64,000 bases of DNA from Pictodentalium vernedei (Eukaryota > Mollusca > Scaphopoda > Dentaliida > Dentaliidae), in contig CM062297.1 in assembly GCA_031216915.1 (NCBI GenBank), positions 183,466,083 through 183,530,082 of the forward strand, given 5' to 3'. The translations under genes and the position numbers were made by a program. Numbering within the stretch: position 1 is the first letter of the stretch; each line of letters starts with the position of its first letter. Of the stretch, positions 24,517 to 35,529 are shown piece after piece. The notes under the pieces are model-generated. The model was not told the DNA's origin and did not search any database. It worked only from the letters and a program-made list of their open reading frames with translations.

Positions 24517-24636
24517 CAAATTTAGTTCAAAACTTTTTACACCATTCTCAGCTAAGCTGTCCAGAGAAGGAGTGTATGAAAGACTTTTTGAAGAAACATC
24601 AATGTACCTGAATGATGTGCATCACAAAGTTGCAGA
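24517..24636 (+). CDS. Internal exon A of an unrecognised multi-exon gene
   Basis: This 120-bp exon is bounded by a pyrimidine-rich acceptor (ttcttccatttcag) and a strong donor (gtaagt). Only one frame is open: one base completes an upstream codon, then 39 codons, then two bases (GA) left over. The peptide begins KFSSKLFTPFSAKLSREG and continues VYERLFEETSMYLNDVHHKV. It is charged and helix-prone. The split codon joins cleanly to exon B. I recognise no domain. The VYERLFEE pattern resembles short helical segments of some coiled-coil and ciliary proteins, but that is only an impression. The upstream exon that should donate two bases was not identified. An hAT-type MITE lies 89 bp downstream. 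Confidence 0.7.
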
Positions 24637-24725
24637 GTAAGTAGCCAATAATTTCATTTTATTTTTGTGCCTCTGCTGCATTTATGCATATGGAGCATTA
24701 TGCTCTCAAGCTCTCAGGCCATTAG

Positions 24726-25058
24726 CAAGGCTGGAAATAATTTTTTTTCCAGTTCAGGTTAAAATGTCCTGCCAAAAGTAGTTGGTGCAGGTCATTTTAA
24801 TTTGGTACAAGTCATTATCAACATATTGCTTTATGCATTGTAAATTGACATATGGTGACTACTAAATAAGGAAATGACTTGTTAATTCACAATGAAATTT
24901 TAGTTTATACCGAATTACAAGGGTTTTTTAAACTAAGATTCTCAAAAATTGAGCAGAATTTTGCGTCGGTCAAATTTCCTATGGATTTCAAAGTACGTCG
25001 GTCAAAGTAAGTTTGGTGTCAGTCATTGTCCTCGTCCCACCACTTATTTCGAGCCTTG
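24726..25058. mobile_element. hAT-type MITE next to exon A, 8-bp TSD
   Basis: Ends CAAGGCTGGAAATAA and TTATTTCGAGCCTTG with an exact 8-bp duplication GCCATTAG (24718-24725, 25059-25066). It begins 89 bp after exon A's last base. No coding sequence. Confidence 0.82.
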
Positions 25059-25412
25059 GCCATTAGTCATTTCTTAAATGAATCTGCCTCTGTTAATTAG
25101 GGCCCAAAACCAGTCTATCCCTTAAATAGTTCATCAGATTCAATCTGATGGAATATTTCTGTTGGTCGGATAAGCGAACCTGAATGGTTCACGTTTTGAA
25201 CCAGCTGAAAGATTCCATGCAAATGAATTTAAAAATGCATTAGCATTCATTTTCTTTGAATTAATGCAAGAAATGTTTCTTAACGCTTTGAGACTTTAAT
25301 TATCCTGACGTTCAAACGTCACTGGGAATTCAGTTTCTTCAACGTTTTTCAAAATGCCACATCAAATGATGGAAAGTACAAATAACAAGATATTTTTCAC
25401 ATTAGTGATTAA

Positions 25413-25648
25413 CTGGTTGAGGGCTTGATTATTTTTGGTGGTCTGAATTTATTCAAAACTTGTTTTATTACAAATTATTGGAGAGTGCCCACAGGCACTC
25501 TCCAATAATTTGTGATAAAACAAATTAACATAAACAAAATATTATTTGTGTTTTACTGAATATGAAATAAAAGCAAGGAAAGTGTTGGCTTTTGCTCTGG
25601 TATCCTCATTTTTTGAAAGCCCTGATAGTGGTTCTAGCACTCAACCAG
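25413..25648. mobile_element. TTAA-flanked MITE, CTGGTTGAG family
   Basis: Ends CTGGTTGAGGGCTTG and TCTAGCACTCAACCAG are flanked by TTAA (25409-25412, 25649-25652). The centre is a perfect hairpin, acaaattattggagagtgcc paired with ggcactctccaataatttgt. Other members are at 38513 and 41040 with partial ones at 45716 and 55287. Confidence 0.78.
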
Positions 25649-26004
25649 TTAAGAAGTCTTGACAGCAGGATTATATTAGTATTTTAAGCTGCAATAACAT
25701 TTGGCTCAACGATTGTCACTGATCACTATTCAGAAGAAAATAGTAATTGAGTTTAAAACTTTAAAAAATCGAAAAATAATAACAAAACAAATGACCACAA
25801 AGTATCAGCGCACTGTTTGATTTAGTACGTCATAAGACTTACAAAAGTATCAATGCACTGTTTGATTTCATATGTCAAAAGACACAAAAGTATCAAAGGG
25901 TTAATGGAGACTTGATTTGGCAGATTACCATTACTATTAGACATCTTTGGTTACTAAATGTTATCAATGAACACTTACCACAGTGGTATATTAGTTACAT
26001 AGTC

Positions 26005-26095
26005 AGCAAGTGGCCAGGTACGGACGGGATGGTACCTGGTTTGTAAGTTTTATACCTGGTGAGACTTTACCTCACCTGGTATAAAACCTACAGAC
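26005..26095. repeat. Interrupted inverted repeat (tacctggt motifs)
   Basis: gttttatacctggtgag pairs with ctcacctggtataaaac; outer gtacctggtttgtaag is a weaker match. Confidence 0.6.
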
Positions 26096-26461
26096 AACAA
26101 CTTCTTTATTTTTCTGTTTTTGTTTGCACAATATTTTTGATACATTGATTTGAAATTATTAAGTTTCACTTATTATTATGAAGGAAAGGCCAAGTTTGAT
26201 TTTCATTTTTATGTCACATTTTCTGTGTTTCGTTTTCAATATGGTTGTATGTTCCAATAAGACAAAAATCCTTGCCCGCTGATTGGACGAGAACTCGCTC
26301 AGTTTTTACAATGTTCAAGGTTCCAGTGGCGTGTGTTACAGTCTGACGAGACCAAGGGAAATATTTGAAAAGATGATAACAATTGGAGGAGATTCAAAGT
26401 ACATACTGCCTATAAAATAGTAGTTTTTGAGGCCAGTGATCATTCTGTGAATGTATACTCT

Positions 26462-26553
26462 CAACCTACTTATAAAAAAGTTGAGGTTACTCCATCTCAG
26501 TTCAAATCATGAACTTGTTCATGATTTGAACTGAGATATAGAAACCGCAACCT
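26462..26553. repeat. Hairpin immediately 5' of a HINE-like element
   Basis: catctcagttcaaatcatga pairs with tcatgatttgaactgagat around caagttcatg. The HINE-like element begins 17 bp further on. Confidence 0.75.
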
Positions 26554-26569
26554 TTTGCTAAGTTAATAA

Positions 26570-27830
26570 TTTTTAGCTTAACTTGACAAATTCAAGATAA
26601 GCTATTGCTGTCATGTGTGTGGAAGTTTGTGAGTCTGTTAGTCTGTGAATCTCTTTACATTTTTTTTAGCACAGGCTACACCCCGTAGTTCTTATCCGAT
26701 TATCACTAAATTTCATATGCAGGTTCGAGGTCATTTTTAGATGAGAACATCCCCTTTTGGTCGCGATTGGTCAACCGTGATGGCTACGACGGTCCGAAAC
26801 CCAAAAACCTTCAGCACAGTCTACAGATCGTATTTATGAAGGGATTTCATTGTAACTTGGTAGGATGAATCAGTATAATGTCTAGATGAGAAGGTCCTAC
26901 TTTGGTCGGGTTCTGTCAACCATAACGGCCGCAGGGGCACGTTACCTAGATTCCTTTAGCACAGTCTACAGCCTGCATTTATGAAGGGATTTCATTGTAG
27001 ATTGGTAGGATGACTCGGTATAATGTCTAGATGAGAATGTCGTATTCTGGCCATGATTGGTCAACTGTGATGACCACACAGTCACATGACCTAGATTTGT
27101 TTAGCACAGTCTACAGTTTATATTTATGAATCGATTTCATTGTAACTTGGAAGGATAACTCAGTATGATGTCTAAATGAGACTGTCCTGTTTTGGTCACG
27201 ATTGATCGATCAGTCGTTACCACTGCTTGGGCATGTAACCTAGATTCCTTTAGCACTGTCCAAAGGTTGTTTTTATGAAGGGATTTCATTGGAACTTGGT
27301 AGGATAACTTGGTATGATATCTAGATAAGACTGTCCTATTTTAGTCACGATCGGTCATCCATGACTGCCAAACCATCACATGACCTAGATTTAGCAAAGT
27401 CTGTCCATGATCGGTCAACTGTGATGGCCACATAGTTACATGACCTAGTTATGTTTAGCACAGTCTATATTTATTTAGCAGTTTCATTGTAACTTGGAAG
27501 GATAACTCAATATGATGTCTAAATGAGACTGTCCTATTTTGGTCACGATTGGTCAGCCATTACTGCCATTTTTTACTGTAACTTGGTAACTTTGGTTGAC
27601 ATACATTAACTATGAGGGCCACGTCAACCCAGGTCTCAATTCTTTAGTGCAGCCTGTGTCTCAAATTATTCTTATTGAACACATAGCATGCAGGGAACAG
27701 AAATTAACATATTCTCAATTATCACAATTCTTGTCTTTTTTCATAATCCTTTCATAAACATTGAACATTATCCTTTTCATCAAACACCACACAGTCAAGT
27801 TAAGCTACAGTGTCATTGACACTTTCATTT
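26570..27830 (+). mobile_element. HINE-like element (family alpha), tandem unit type 2, both ends present
   Basis: The 5' end is TTTTTAGCTTAACTTGAC, and the 3' end is GTCAAGTTAAGCTACAGTGT then CATTGACACTTTCATTT. Thus the first 16 or so bases are inverted near the 3' end, followed by a terminal stem-loop, as described for Helentron termini. The interior holds about five degenerate units of some 150-160 bp (atttatgaagggatttcatt, gtaacttggtaggatgac). Confidence 0.7.
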
Positions 27831-27941
27831 GTTGTCCAGTGATGTCGAAAGGTTTATTTACTAAATTTGTTATCATTAAAGTTGCCTTGTTCATTTCCCA
27901 ATGTGGGTTTTGGGTAGGGTCTTATTGGAACATAAACGTTA

Positions 27942-28085
27942 TTGTGATGAATTGACGGTAACATGGTCTGAGGTTTGTGGCTCAGAGCATATGTTCAACC
28001 TCGATGCTTTACATCTCAGTTAAACATAAGCTCCGAGCCGCAAACCTCAGACCAGGTTACCAGCAGTTCATCACAATAACTTATA
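27942..28085. repeat. Long hairpin, arms ~60 bp
   Basis: attgtgatgaattgacggta...tctgaggtttg pairs with caaacctcagaccaggttac...ttcatcacaat with a loop of about 30 bp. Confidence 0.8.
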
Positions 28086-29350
28086 ATATTGCTCTTGATT
28101 GTATGAAAAGAAAAAAATGATCCCAAACTGGAGTGATCTCGACCAAATTGTTTTGATGAAAGGTTAGAAGACCAACAATAGAAGAAGTAACAAATTTGAA
28201 TGTCGGATATACTTTTTGTGCTCTGCGGATTTGTTTGCTAAAGGTCAAATGATAAAATGTCAGTGAAATAGGGAGATATGGAGGTTTGAGAAAATACAGG
28301 TCCTAAAAGTTGAGTAATAGTGGAGTATTGCATTGTCTTCAATATTTTTCTCTTTTTGTATGATATACAGTTTGTCTCTGTGGCAACCTTATCATGTGTC
28401 AAAGTGCTGTAAGAACACAATGTAATGCGTTTTCAGGAGCTGATAATGGTTTCCACAGTATCCAACCATTTTTTGCATTAACAATGTAGATGCCTTTCAT
28501 CACTTAAATTTGTGTAGTCAAGAGTAAAATTGAACTGTTAGTTTTAGAATAATTAATTGCAGCTACGACCTGCAGGATTCACAATCAGACTTTACCCAAG
28601 GGAACATTTTTTCTCTTCACTTTCAATAATACAAACAAAAGTCTTTTCATCACATTTCTTGGATGATTATTTCCCTTGATGAACAATGCTTTTTCTAGTT
28701 GATGGATTGTCTCCCTTGATGTTTTCTGTTTTCTGTGTGATTATTTCTCTGAGAAGTTTAGTTACCTTGACCCTATTTCTTATTTCTTGTATTACAAGAA
28801 CTTCAGTTATAGTATGAGGAGAGTGGATTACTCCTAAAACACTGAAGGATTTTTTTCACCCAAATTTATTTATAAATTGTGTTTCTTACACAAGAAAAAT
28901 CACATGAAGTATCCCACATGTTTAGCTCACGAGTACCACATACGCTCCATATTGTTTTGATTAATGTATTTATAATTTTGCCAGCAAAAATTCCCTGTTT
29001 GATCCAGTCCTGGTAATTCATCCTTGTTTCCCCGGCAAAAAAATTGCTGTGGAAAACGGGTGCTTCTACAGCAATTGCTGTGAAGCCTGTTCGATTGTGT
29101 AAAAATCATTAGGGGGCAGGGCATAGTCTCAATTACCATGTATATATGTAGTATGCAGTGAAGTAAAAACTTTCAAGTAACTTTAACATGTGAAAGTAGT
29201 TTGAGATACATGTGTATATAATCACAATCAATGTGCAGAATCTTTCACTCAATTATATTATGCCAGTATCATGAACCATGTGAATGCTGAGAAAATATCT
29301 TAGAAGTAAGCAGGTGACTTGCTCAATATGTATAGTATGAGTGAAAATAA
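28086..29350. other. No gene recognised
   Basis: Intronic AT-rich sequence; no exon in phase with the gene was required or found here. Confidence 0.45.
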
Positions 29351-29351
29351 G

Positions 29352-29522
29352 ATGCAGCATAACCACAAACTAAGTATTTCACTGCTTTTATGTTGATAAC
29401 ACAAGAATCTGACATCAGTTTTTGGAAAGCTCTGTAAGAGCTTTCCAGAAATTAATGTCAGATTCTGGTGTTATCAACATATAAGAAGCAGAACACATAG
29501 TTTCTAGTGGTTATGCTGCAAT
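29352..29522. repeat. Long hairpin, arms ~75 bp
   Basis: gcataaccacaaactaagta...gttgataacac...ggaaagctct pairs with agagctttcc...gtgttatcaac...tagtggttatgc. The centre is aagctctgtaagagctt. Confidence 0.82.
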
Positions 29523-29967
29523 TTGTACTGTAAATTGTAAGATTAGCAATACAGCATAGAGCTACCCACATGGTTTGATTCCTTGTGTGTAACCTGGAAG
29601 TTGTACAATTTCTGCCACCACAAGGATTTCTGAAGAAGTCATCCTCGGCAGTATTTTTGCTGTGGATATTTTTAGTTTCCTCAGCATTTTCCTCGGCACT
29701 GCTGATTGCTGAGGGTGAATTGCCAAGGCTGTTTGATCTGGTGAGAACATTTACATGTGTTTTCCACACCATATCAGTTACCTCAACAACAAGAAAGATT
29801 AGTCAAAATGAAAGAAAATATTGGTCATTATGGAATTACACTCAGTTGAAAAGGCATGATGATGTTGGAGAAAATTGTAGTACTTCTCAGAATGAATAAT
29901 ACATTGTGGGTTGGTTTGGAGGCTTACCTGATTTTATTGTAAAAGAATGGTCATTAAATAATAATAA

Positions 29968-30200
29968 TAATAAACCCCTGTGAGAACCCTGGGAAGTTAG
30001 AGAGTGCTTGTTTACTGTGGTAAACAAGCACCATTTTAATGGTAAAATAGGACCCAGTCACTAATACTTGGGGTGCAAGTTCTCTAAAATAGGCAATATG
30101 GGGCATAAACGATTGACTGATCTCTATGTTGTGGTCACAATTAGCCATTGTGCAGAAGTATGTGACCTTAAACACCAATAAATAAATAAATAATAATAAT
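29968..30200 (+). mobile_element. Second SINE family sharing tail type b (copy 2)
   Basis: The phrases tgcttgtttactgtggtaaa and aatggtaaaataggaccc match the copy at 20330. The tail is atgtgaccttaaacaccaat then AATAAATAAATA. ATA triplets lie on both flanks and blur the exact target duplication. Confidence 0.6.
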
Positions 30201-30336
30201 AATTTTAATTCAAGCCTTCCTACTCTGCGTTACAACCTCTGCTCTGGAGGTAATAAATCGTTTACACTCACTGATGCACAGTCTCCAAATTGGTACTGCC
30301 TAGGAATTAAAATATGTCACAATTCACAAAAATTAA

Positions 30337-31267
30337 TTCTTTGAACCCCAGCGGCCTTTTTCTGGCCAGGAACATGATACGTCATAACGTCATTATATTG
30401 GATGGCTGTAAAATATTGTGGGGTAGACCAATCAACATTTTCAATGTGCAACCCCGAGGCTGCATGTTGAAAATATTTATTGGTCTACCCAAATAATGAA
30501 TATGGACTCTTCTAATTGCTGCCATTGAACTGGCATGGAGGATACCACTAGAGTTCAAAGGGTTAAGACCGAACACAATGAATGTGAAGTACAGGGAACT
30601 GGAATCAATGACCTGAGGTGGAGTTTTTCCTGTATTTCATGTGTTCCAATGGCGTGCATGAAATACCGGAAACACTCCACCATGGATCATTGATTCCTGC
30701 CACCCATTCCCTACCTGATTTGGGTTCTGTATTTATACCACTATTAAACTTGAATTTTGTGAATGAGGCTGATAATTTTCAAGAAAAATATCACCTTTGG
30801 TAGTCTGATAACTGCTTAACCCTTTACCTAACCTGAAAAGCAGACGACACTTGCAAAAATAATTCTTGAATAACTAATTTTTTTCATTTTTTGTCTCAAA
30901 AACATAGGTTATGACCCCTCGTTGGAACGAGCTCGATGAGCTCGTTCCAACGAGGGGTCATAACCTATGTTTTTGAGACAAAAAATAAAAAAAATAATGA
31001 AAATTAATTGGCGATTTTTTAGAATAGTGCTGACCGGTTTTGGCAGTTACGTTAGGTAAAGGGTTAACACTGTTTTGTGTTGATACATTTCCTTCATGTG
31101 ATACTGTCAATCAGATGCATAACATCCAGTCAGATGCATTCTTACAAGACGTTCTTATGCGCAATCCAGATTCCATGCATAATATATAAGCATATAAATA
31201 ATGGATATGGACTCTTCCAATTTCTGCCATTTAACTGGCATGGAAGATACCACCGGTGTTGAAAGGG
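30337..31267. mobile_element. Composite TTAA-flanked insertion in the foldback left arm
   Basis: It is flanked by TTAA (30333-30336 and 31268-31271). The outer end TTCTTTGAACCCC and the closing GTTGAAAGGG are similar but not identical. The terminal motif atggactcttctaattgctg occurs twice (30503 and 31205), suggesting one element recombined with another. Much of it is homologous to 51803-53095. Confidence 0.6.
30820..31063. mobile_element. TTAA-flanked MITE, CCCTTTACC family, with empty site at 52966
   Basis: Ends CCCTTTACCTAACC and GTTACGTTAGGTAAAGGG sit between TTAA at 30816-30819 and 31064-31067. The homologous region at 52 kb reads ttgcTTAAcactattttg with a single TTAA (52966-52969) and no element. 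This pair shows directly that insertion duplicates TTAA and nothing else. The core is a palindrome of about 75-bp arms (ggttatgacccctcgttgga / tccaacgaggggtcataacc). Confidence 0.88.
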
Positions 31268-31414
31268 TTAATGTTGATTCTTACAAACTCCTGCTATGAG
31301 AATAAATTTTTAGTTCTTAAATAATTTAGAATTTCAGAGCTCTTTTGTATCCTTGTGAGAGCAACCTATACATAGTCCTTGGTAAGGAAACAAACCTCAT
31401 CTTCCTATATTTAA

Positions 31415-31603
31415 CCCTTTACCTAACATAGCAGCCAAAAATGGCCATAAAATTAACTAGAATCCTACCACAGCCTAAAATATCTCAGAAGTTTCGTAAT
31501 AAAACCGTACAAATATGGAGATCATTAGAACCAGATATTTTAGGCTGTGGGAGGCTTCTCGTTAATTTTCTGGCTGTTTCTGGCCGCTATGTTAGTTAAA
31601 GTG
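31415..31603. mobile_element. TTAA-flanked MITE, CCCTTTACC family, in the loop of a foldback
   Basis: TTAA lies at 31411-31414 and 31604-31607; ends CCCTTTACCTAACATAG and CTATGTTAGTTAAAGTG. The core differs from other copies (aaatatctcagaagtttc). Confidence 0.7.
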
Positions 31604-31799
31604 TTAAATATATGAAGATGAGGTTTGTTTCCTTACCAAGGACTATGTATAGGTTGCTCTCACAAAAAAAAAATTCGAAATTATTTAAGAACTAAAAATT
31701 TATTCTTATAGCAGCAATTTGTGAGAATCAACATAAATTCTTGTGAATTGTGACATATTTTAATTTCCTAGACAGTACCAATTTGAAGGTTGTGCAGTT

Positions 31800-31960
31800 T
31801 CTCAATAAAACCATACAAATATGGATATCATTAGAACCAGCTCGTCGAGCTGGTTCTAATGATATCCATATCTGTATGGTTTTATTGTAAAATTGTGAAA
31901 TTTGTTTTCTAAAAATGTGAAATTTAATTTATTTTAAAAAAATGCTGTGTTAGGTAAAGA
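31800..31960. mobile_element. Partial CCCTTTACC-family MITE (right end)
   Basis: A palindrome centred at 31850 (gatatcattagaaccagctc / gagctggttctaatgatatc) is followed by the right end tgttaggtaaagagttaac. No left end was seen; it directly follows the foldback element. Confidence 0.55.
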
Positions 31961-32051
31961 GTTAACTAGAGTTTAACCCTTAAGGGTGTGCTTCTAATTT
32001 TGTTGAGTTTATTGTCTTACATGTACATGTAAACCACTTACAGGCTGTTGG

Positions 32052-32303
32052 CAAGCCTGAAAATATGCAATCTGTCATTTGCAAAATGAGGTCCCCAGAG
32101 GGTGAATTTGCTGATGCTATCCCATACGGTGTGCCAATTTATCCTCTGGGTACCTCTTGCTGTTTAGGCTTGAGACCTTGATTCAGTTCGAGGTTCACAG
32201 AGGGTCAATTTAGTGATGGTACCCTGCTGTGCGGGTAGCATCACCAAATTCACCCTCTGGGGTCCTGATTCTGCAGATGACAGTCTGCTTATTTTCAGGC
32301 TTG
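32052..32303. mobile_element. MULE-like MITE (copy 2)
   Basis: Ends CAAGCCTGAAAATATGCA and TGCTTATTTTCAGGCTTG, with flanks GCTGTTGG and GCTGTTTGG (a 9-bp duplication with one base lost). The interior matches copy 1 at 9920. Confidence 0.68.
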
Positions 32304-32845
32304 GCTGTTTGGTGGTCTTTCTTGCTGATGGAAGTTACAGAACCTTGATAGTAGTTTCTATTGAAGTCTTGACTGTCTGTACAAGCAGTCACGACTTCAG
32401 TAGACAATGTTCCTAAGTCAAAAGTGTTGCCATATTATGAGGGAGTAAACAAAAAGTAGAATTATCCAGGCCATCAAGGACACTTTTAGAACCTAAGACA
32501 AGAATCAAATGAATATTTCATGAGATCAAAGTTGATTCCAATTGCATTAAATCTTTGGAAAGTCATTTGCAAGAATCAGAATTGCTTCTTGCATGAATTT
32601 TAAGCCCTGCTGTCAGTGCTTTGAGAATGTGTTGCGGTGACTCACAAACATCAAAACCTCTTAGACAGAGAAGCAGGAAAATTATGTCATTGTTCACTGT
32701 GCTATAAAATACAAATTCACTATTTTCCAGCTTCTCTTTTCGGTTTTTTAAGCTTATTCATTTTACAAGGATTGGCGAGCAAGTTCTGCAACTTATATTA
32801 ATGCCTCTCTTTGACCCATTGGCATAGGTATGTGGGATGACCATC
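32304..32845. other. No gene; one small inverted repeat
   Basis: tctattgaagtcttgactgt pairs loosely with agtcacgacttcagtagac near 32355-32406. Nothing else stood out. Confidence 0.45.
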
Positions 32846-32859
32846 ATAATGACAGCTTT

Positions 32860-33290
32860 ACGGCCTTGCTCTTCTTGAATACTGCAGAGGGATTTTTGGC
32901 CTGCATGGAGTGTGTCTCTTCACACAGGGGTTTTGGCCTGCAGAAGTGTGTCTCTCTTCACACAAGGGTTTTGGCCTGCATAGAGTGTGTCTCTCTCCAT
33001 ACGGGATAGCCATTTTATGTCCCTACCCCCACAATTGATGCTATCAGAGAACATTTGGACACCTCAAGAACTTTCCTTGCCTGAGGAGAATGGCAGCTAC
33101 CTCATCTGATGCTGTGATTATGTTTTCACACTTGGGTGCATAATATCCACCATTTTATGATGGTATAAGCTTTAGGTGGGCACAAGATGTAAGTATCCAG
33201 TCTCTCATGAAATATTTTAGCCAAGCGCCTCCTTTTTGAAAATGCTATATCCGCCCCCAATCCAATGCACGTTGGGCTCAAATGTTACTT
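32860..33290 (-). repeat. Dispersed repeat, inverted copy of 7975-8425 without the tRNA-like part
   Basis: The reverse complement matches ggggcggata...gcattttcaa, catcagatgaggtagc and acataaaatggctatccc. A degenerate direct repeat of about 40 bp (gttttggcctgcatagagtg-tgtctc) is at 32890-33000. Confidence 0.6.
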
Positions 33291-33413
33291 GTCATACCAC
33301 AGTTGTCTGCTGCTCATTTTTGGCCCACTGGAAAACAAGAATCTCAACTTTTTCAAATTCATTTTGTGTGTGTCTCACATAATGCTCCTGTTACGTCCCT
33401 AATGTATACAGAT

Positions 33414-33606
33414 TTCTTATCAACCTACCTTACAATTGTTTACTACAGGCTTGCACTACTGTGGAAGACCATAACTCGGATAAAATACTCTCTATTTTAA
33501 TCTTTCCCAAGAGATATGGGAAAGAAAAGTGGTGTAAAAAACACCACGAAAAAATAAACCAAAACTGGGTGAAGCGCCATCGGCGAACACCAAGTATGGG
33601 ACGCTC
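33414..33606 (+). repeat. DIRS left inverted terminal repeat
   Basis: Phrases such as gcttgcactactgtggaaga, ccataactcggataaaatac and gtaaaaaacaccacgaaaaa recur as reverse complements at the right end. Confidence 0.9.
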
Positions 33607-33618
33607 ATCCCTGCATGG

Positions 33619-34045
33619 GTCTGCAGAGGTGTCTAGTGGTGTTGACGTGGGGTATCGGCCTCAGCCTTCCCTGACTTCAACTTGGCAAAGTCAGAAGTGG
33701 CTGCCGACCGAACCCCCTGCTGTGTCCTCTTGGTGGTTGAGCACAGCAGTTTTCTCCCTGCATAGAGGTCTGCAGTGGTGTCTGGTAGTGTAGACGTGGG
33801 GTATCGGCCTCAGCCTTCTCTGACTTCAACTTGGCAAAGTTGGAAGTGGCTGCCAACTGAACCCCCCCATGCTGTGTCCTCTCAGCTGTTGAGCACAGCA
33901 GTTTTATCCCTGTAGGGGTCTGCAGGGATGTCTGGTAGAATAGACATGGGATATTGGCCTCAGCCTTCCCTGACTTCAACTTGGCGAAGTTGGAAGGGGC
34001 TGCCGGCCGAACCCTCTACTGTGGTCCATCAGCCGTCGAAAACCT
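33619..34045 (+). repeat. Three ~150-bp tandem repeats inside the DIRS element
   Basis: Units begin gtctgcag at 33619, 33769 and 33918. Each contains cggcctcagccttc (diverged in the third) and tgacttcaacttggc. They lie between the left terminal repeat and the gag-like region. Confidence 0.85.
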
Positions 34046-34049
34046 CAGT

Positions 34050-35500
34050 TTTTCTCATTGGATTCAGATGTTCATGGTGGGGTCACCATGAGCTCCGTGG
34101 CGTTTATGTCCACGCACTCTGGTCCCATGGCCAGTTTTGTGTGACCAACGCTTTTTGTGTAGCCTGGACCTTCTGTCCCGCAGAGATCCGTGGCGACTCT
34201 CCTGAGTTTCTGCTCTGTTGATCCTCAGGGTATGCGATACCCCACTACACATCTGCCTTCAGATGTTTTCACCTGCAGCCTGTCGCCCCGCGTCGGGTGT
34301 ATTTGAGGATCGTGACCCTTCGCTGGTAAATGGGTCAGGAGTGAAGCCACTTTGTCGGTTCGTTCCCACGTTGTTCTGTTCCGACAGTCAGTGAGCTTAG
34401 GGAGGCCCTCTCCTTGCTCACTGAGGTTTTGTCCAAGAGCCTTTTCCGTTGCTTCCAGCAAGGCTACGAGTGGTTTCCGGGTGCCCCCTGTGGTGCTGCC
34501 TCCCGGATTGGAAACAGGTCGCTTTCTGTTTCCCTAGTGTGCCCACACCCTGGGAGGCATCGGCTGGTTTGCCCCTGATGGGCTATGTGTCTTCCAAGTC
34601 GTGGGATGAGTCTGACATTCCTGACATCGAGAGCCAGCAGTCTGACTTGGGGGCATCTCTTGACTTTGTGTTTGGGTTCCTTCCAGGTCTCAAACCGTCA
34701 AACCAGCCGACAGTGTCAGCCCGGCTGCGATCATCGGTCGCACGCTTACAGCCTGTGGAGCAACATGCTTCTGGGCGCCTTTGACCATGTCGCTCGGTAC
34801 AGGTGGTTGAAGCATTTACCGCTTTGGACTCTAAGCTGAGTTCCAAGGCTATGAAGACGTCGTTCTTCATCAAGGTTGACACTTTTTGCCTCTGATGCGT
34901 TATCGTTTCTACGATTTCGACAATCCGTCAGTCTGCCAGACTGTGACGGTCTTGGATCGGGACTCCAAAGCCTCAGCCATATGGAGACTCTGAAGTCCAG
35001 GTTGGGCTTATCGAGAGGAATGCTGGAATGCATTCTCTCTTCGATCACGTCGTCTCTGTTTTGCTGCTTTTCTGCTCCCAGATGAGTTTGACAACAAACA
35101 GGTTCTTGTTTTGTGTGTGCTGTTCAAGGCTCTCATGCATCTTCTCACACACATGCCTGTTACGTGGCTAGCTTGGAATTAGTTTGCAGGTCCGCTGTGC
35201 TGGACACAAGACGTCCCCTTCTTGATGGGCAGTGCGCTGCTCTTTGATCTGCCTCTTTCGGCGGGTCCGCAACTATTCCATGGTCCTGTGGCGATGGTCC
35301 GGGATGGCTCCCTTTGTCATTCCATTGATCTGCTGCTGCTTAGTCAGCTTGATCGGCCTTCTGTTGGAGGCAGGCGCCGTCCAAAACCTAACAAGTACCC
35401 TTCTGCTTCCTCTGCAAAGCTAAGGTCTGATCCTACTACCGCCACTTCTACTCACTCACAGGGTGAGGTAGGCGTCCGCAGTAGTCACCTCGATTTTGTC
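34050..35500 (+). pseudogene. DIRS gag-like region, frameshifted
   Basis: This lies between the tandem repeats and the reverse transcriptase, where DIRS elements carry their first open reading frame. Open stretches switch frame several times and none exceeds about 110 codons. No zinc knuckle or other motif was recognised. The assignment is by position only. Confidence 0.5.
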
Positions 35501-35529
35501 CCAGTTTGAGGCACTCCACTAAACAGAGA

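Larger units (their letters stand above)
30285..31800. repeat. Large foldback element with MITEs nested in its arm and loop
   Basis: Left-arm pieces at 30288-30332 and 31272-31408 pair with the right arm at 31608-31792 (for example ggaattaaaatatgtcacaa / ttgtgacatattttaatttc; ctttggtaaggaaacaaacc-type match at 31378 and 31623). The left arm is split by a 931-bp TTAA-flanked insertion (30337-31267) and the loop contains another MITE (31415-31603). Restoring both leaves an inverted repeat with arms of about 185 bp. Confidence 0.75.

Noticed and set aside
29593..29740. Possible minus-strand exon (residues like NSPSAISSAEENAEETKN)
   Set aside because: It has protein-like composition and weak splice signals, but the opposite frame is also open, no second exon could be linked to it and it adjoins a long hairpin.
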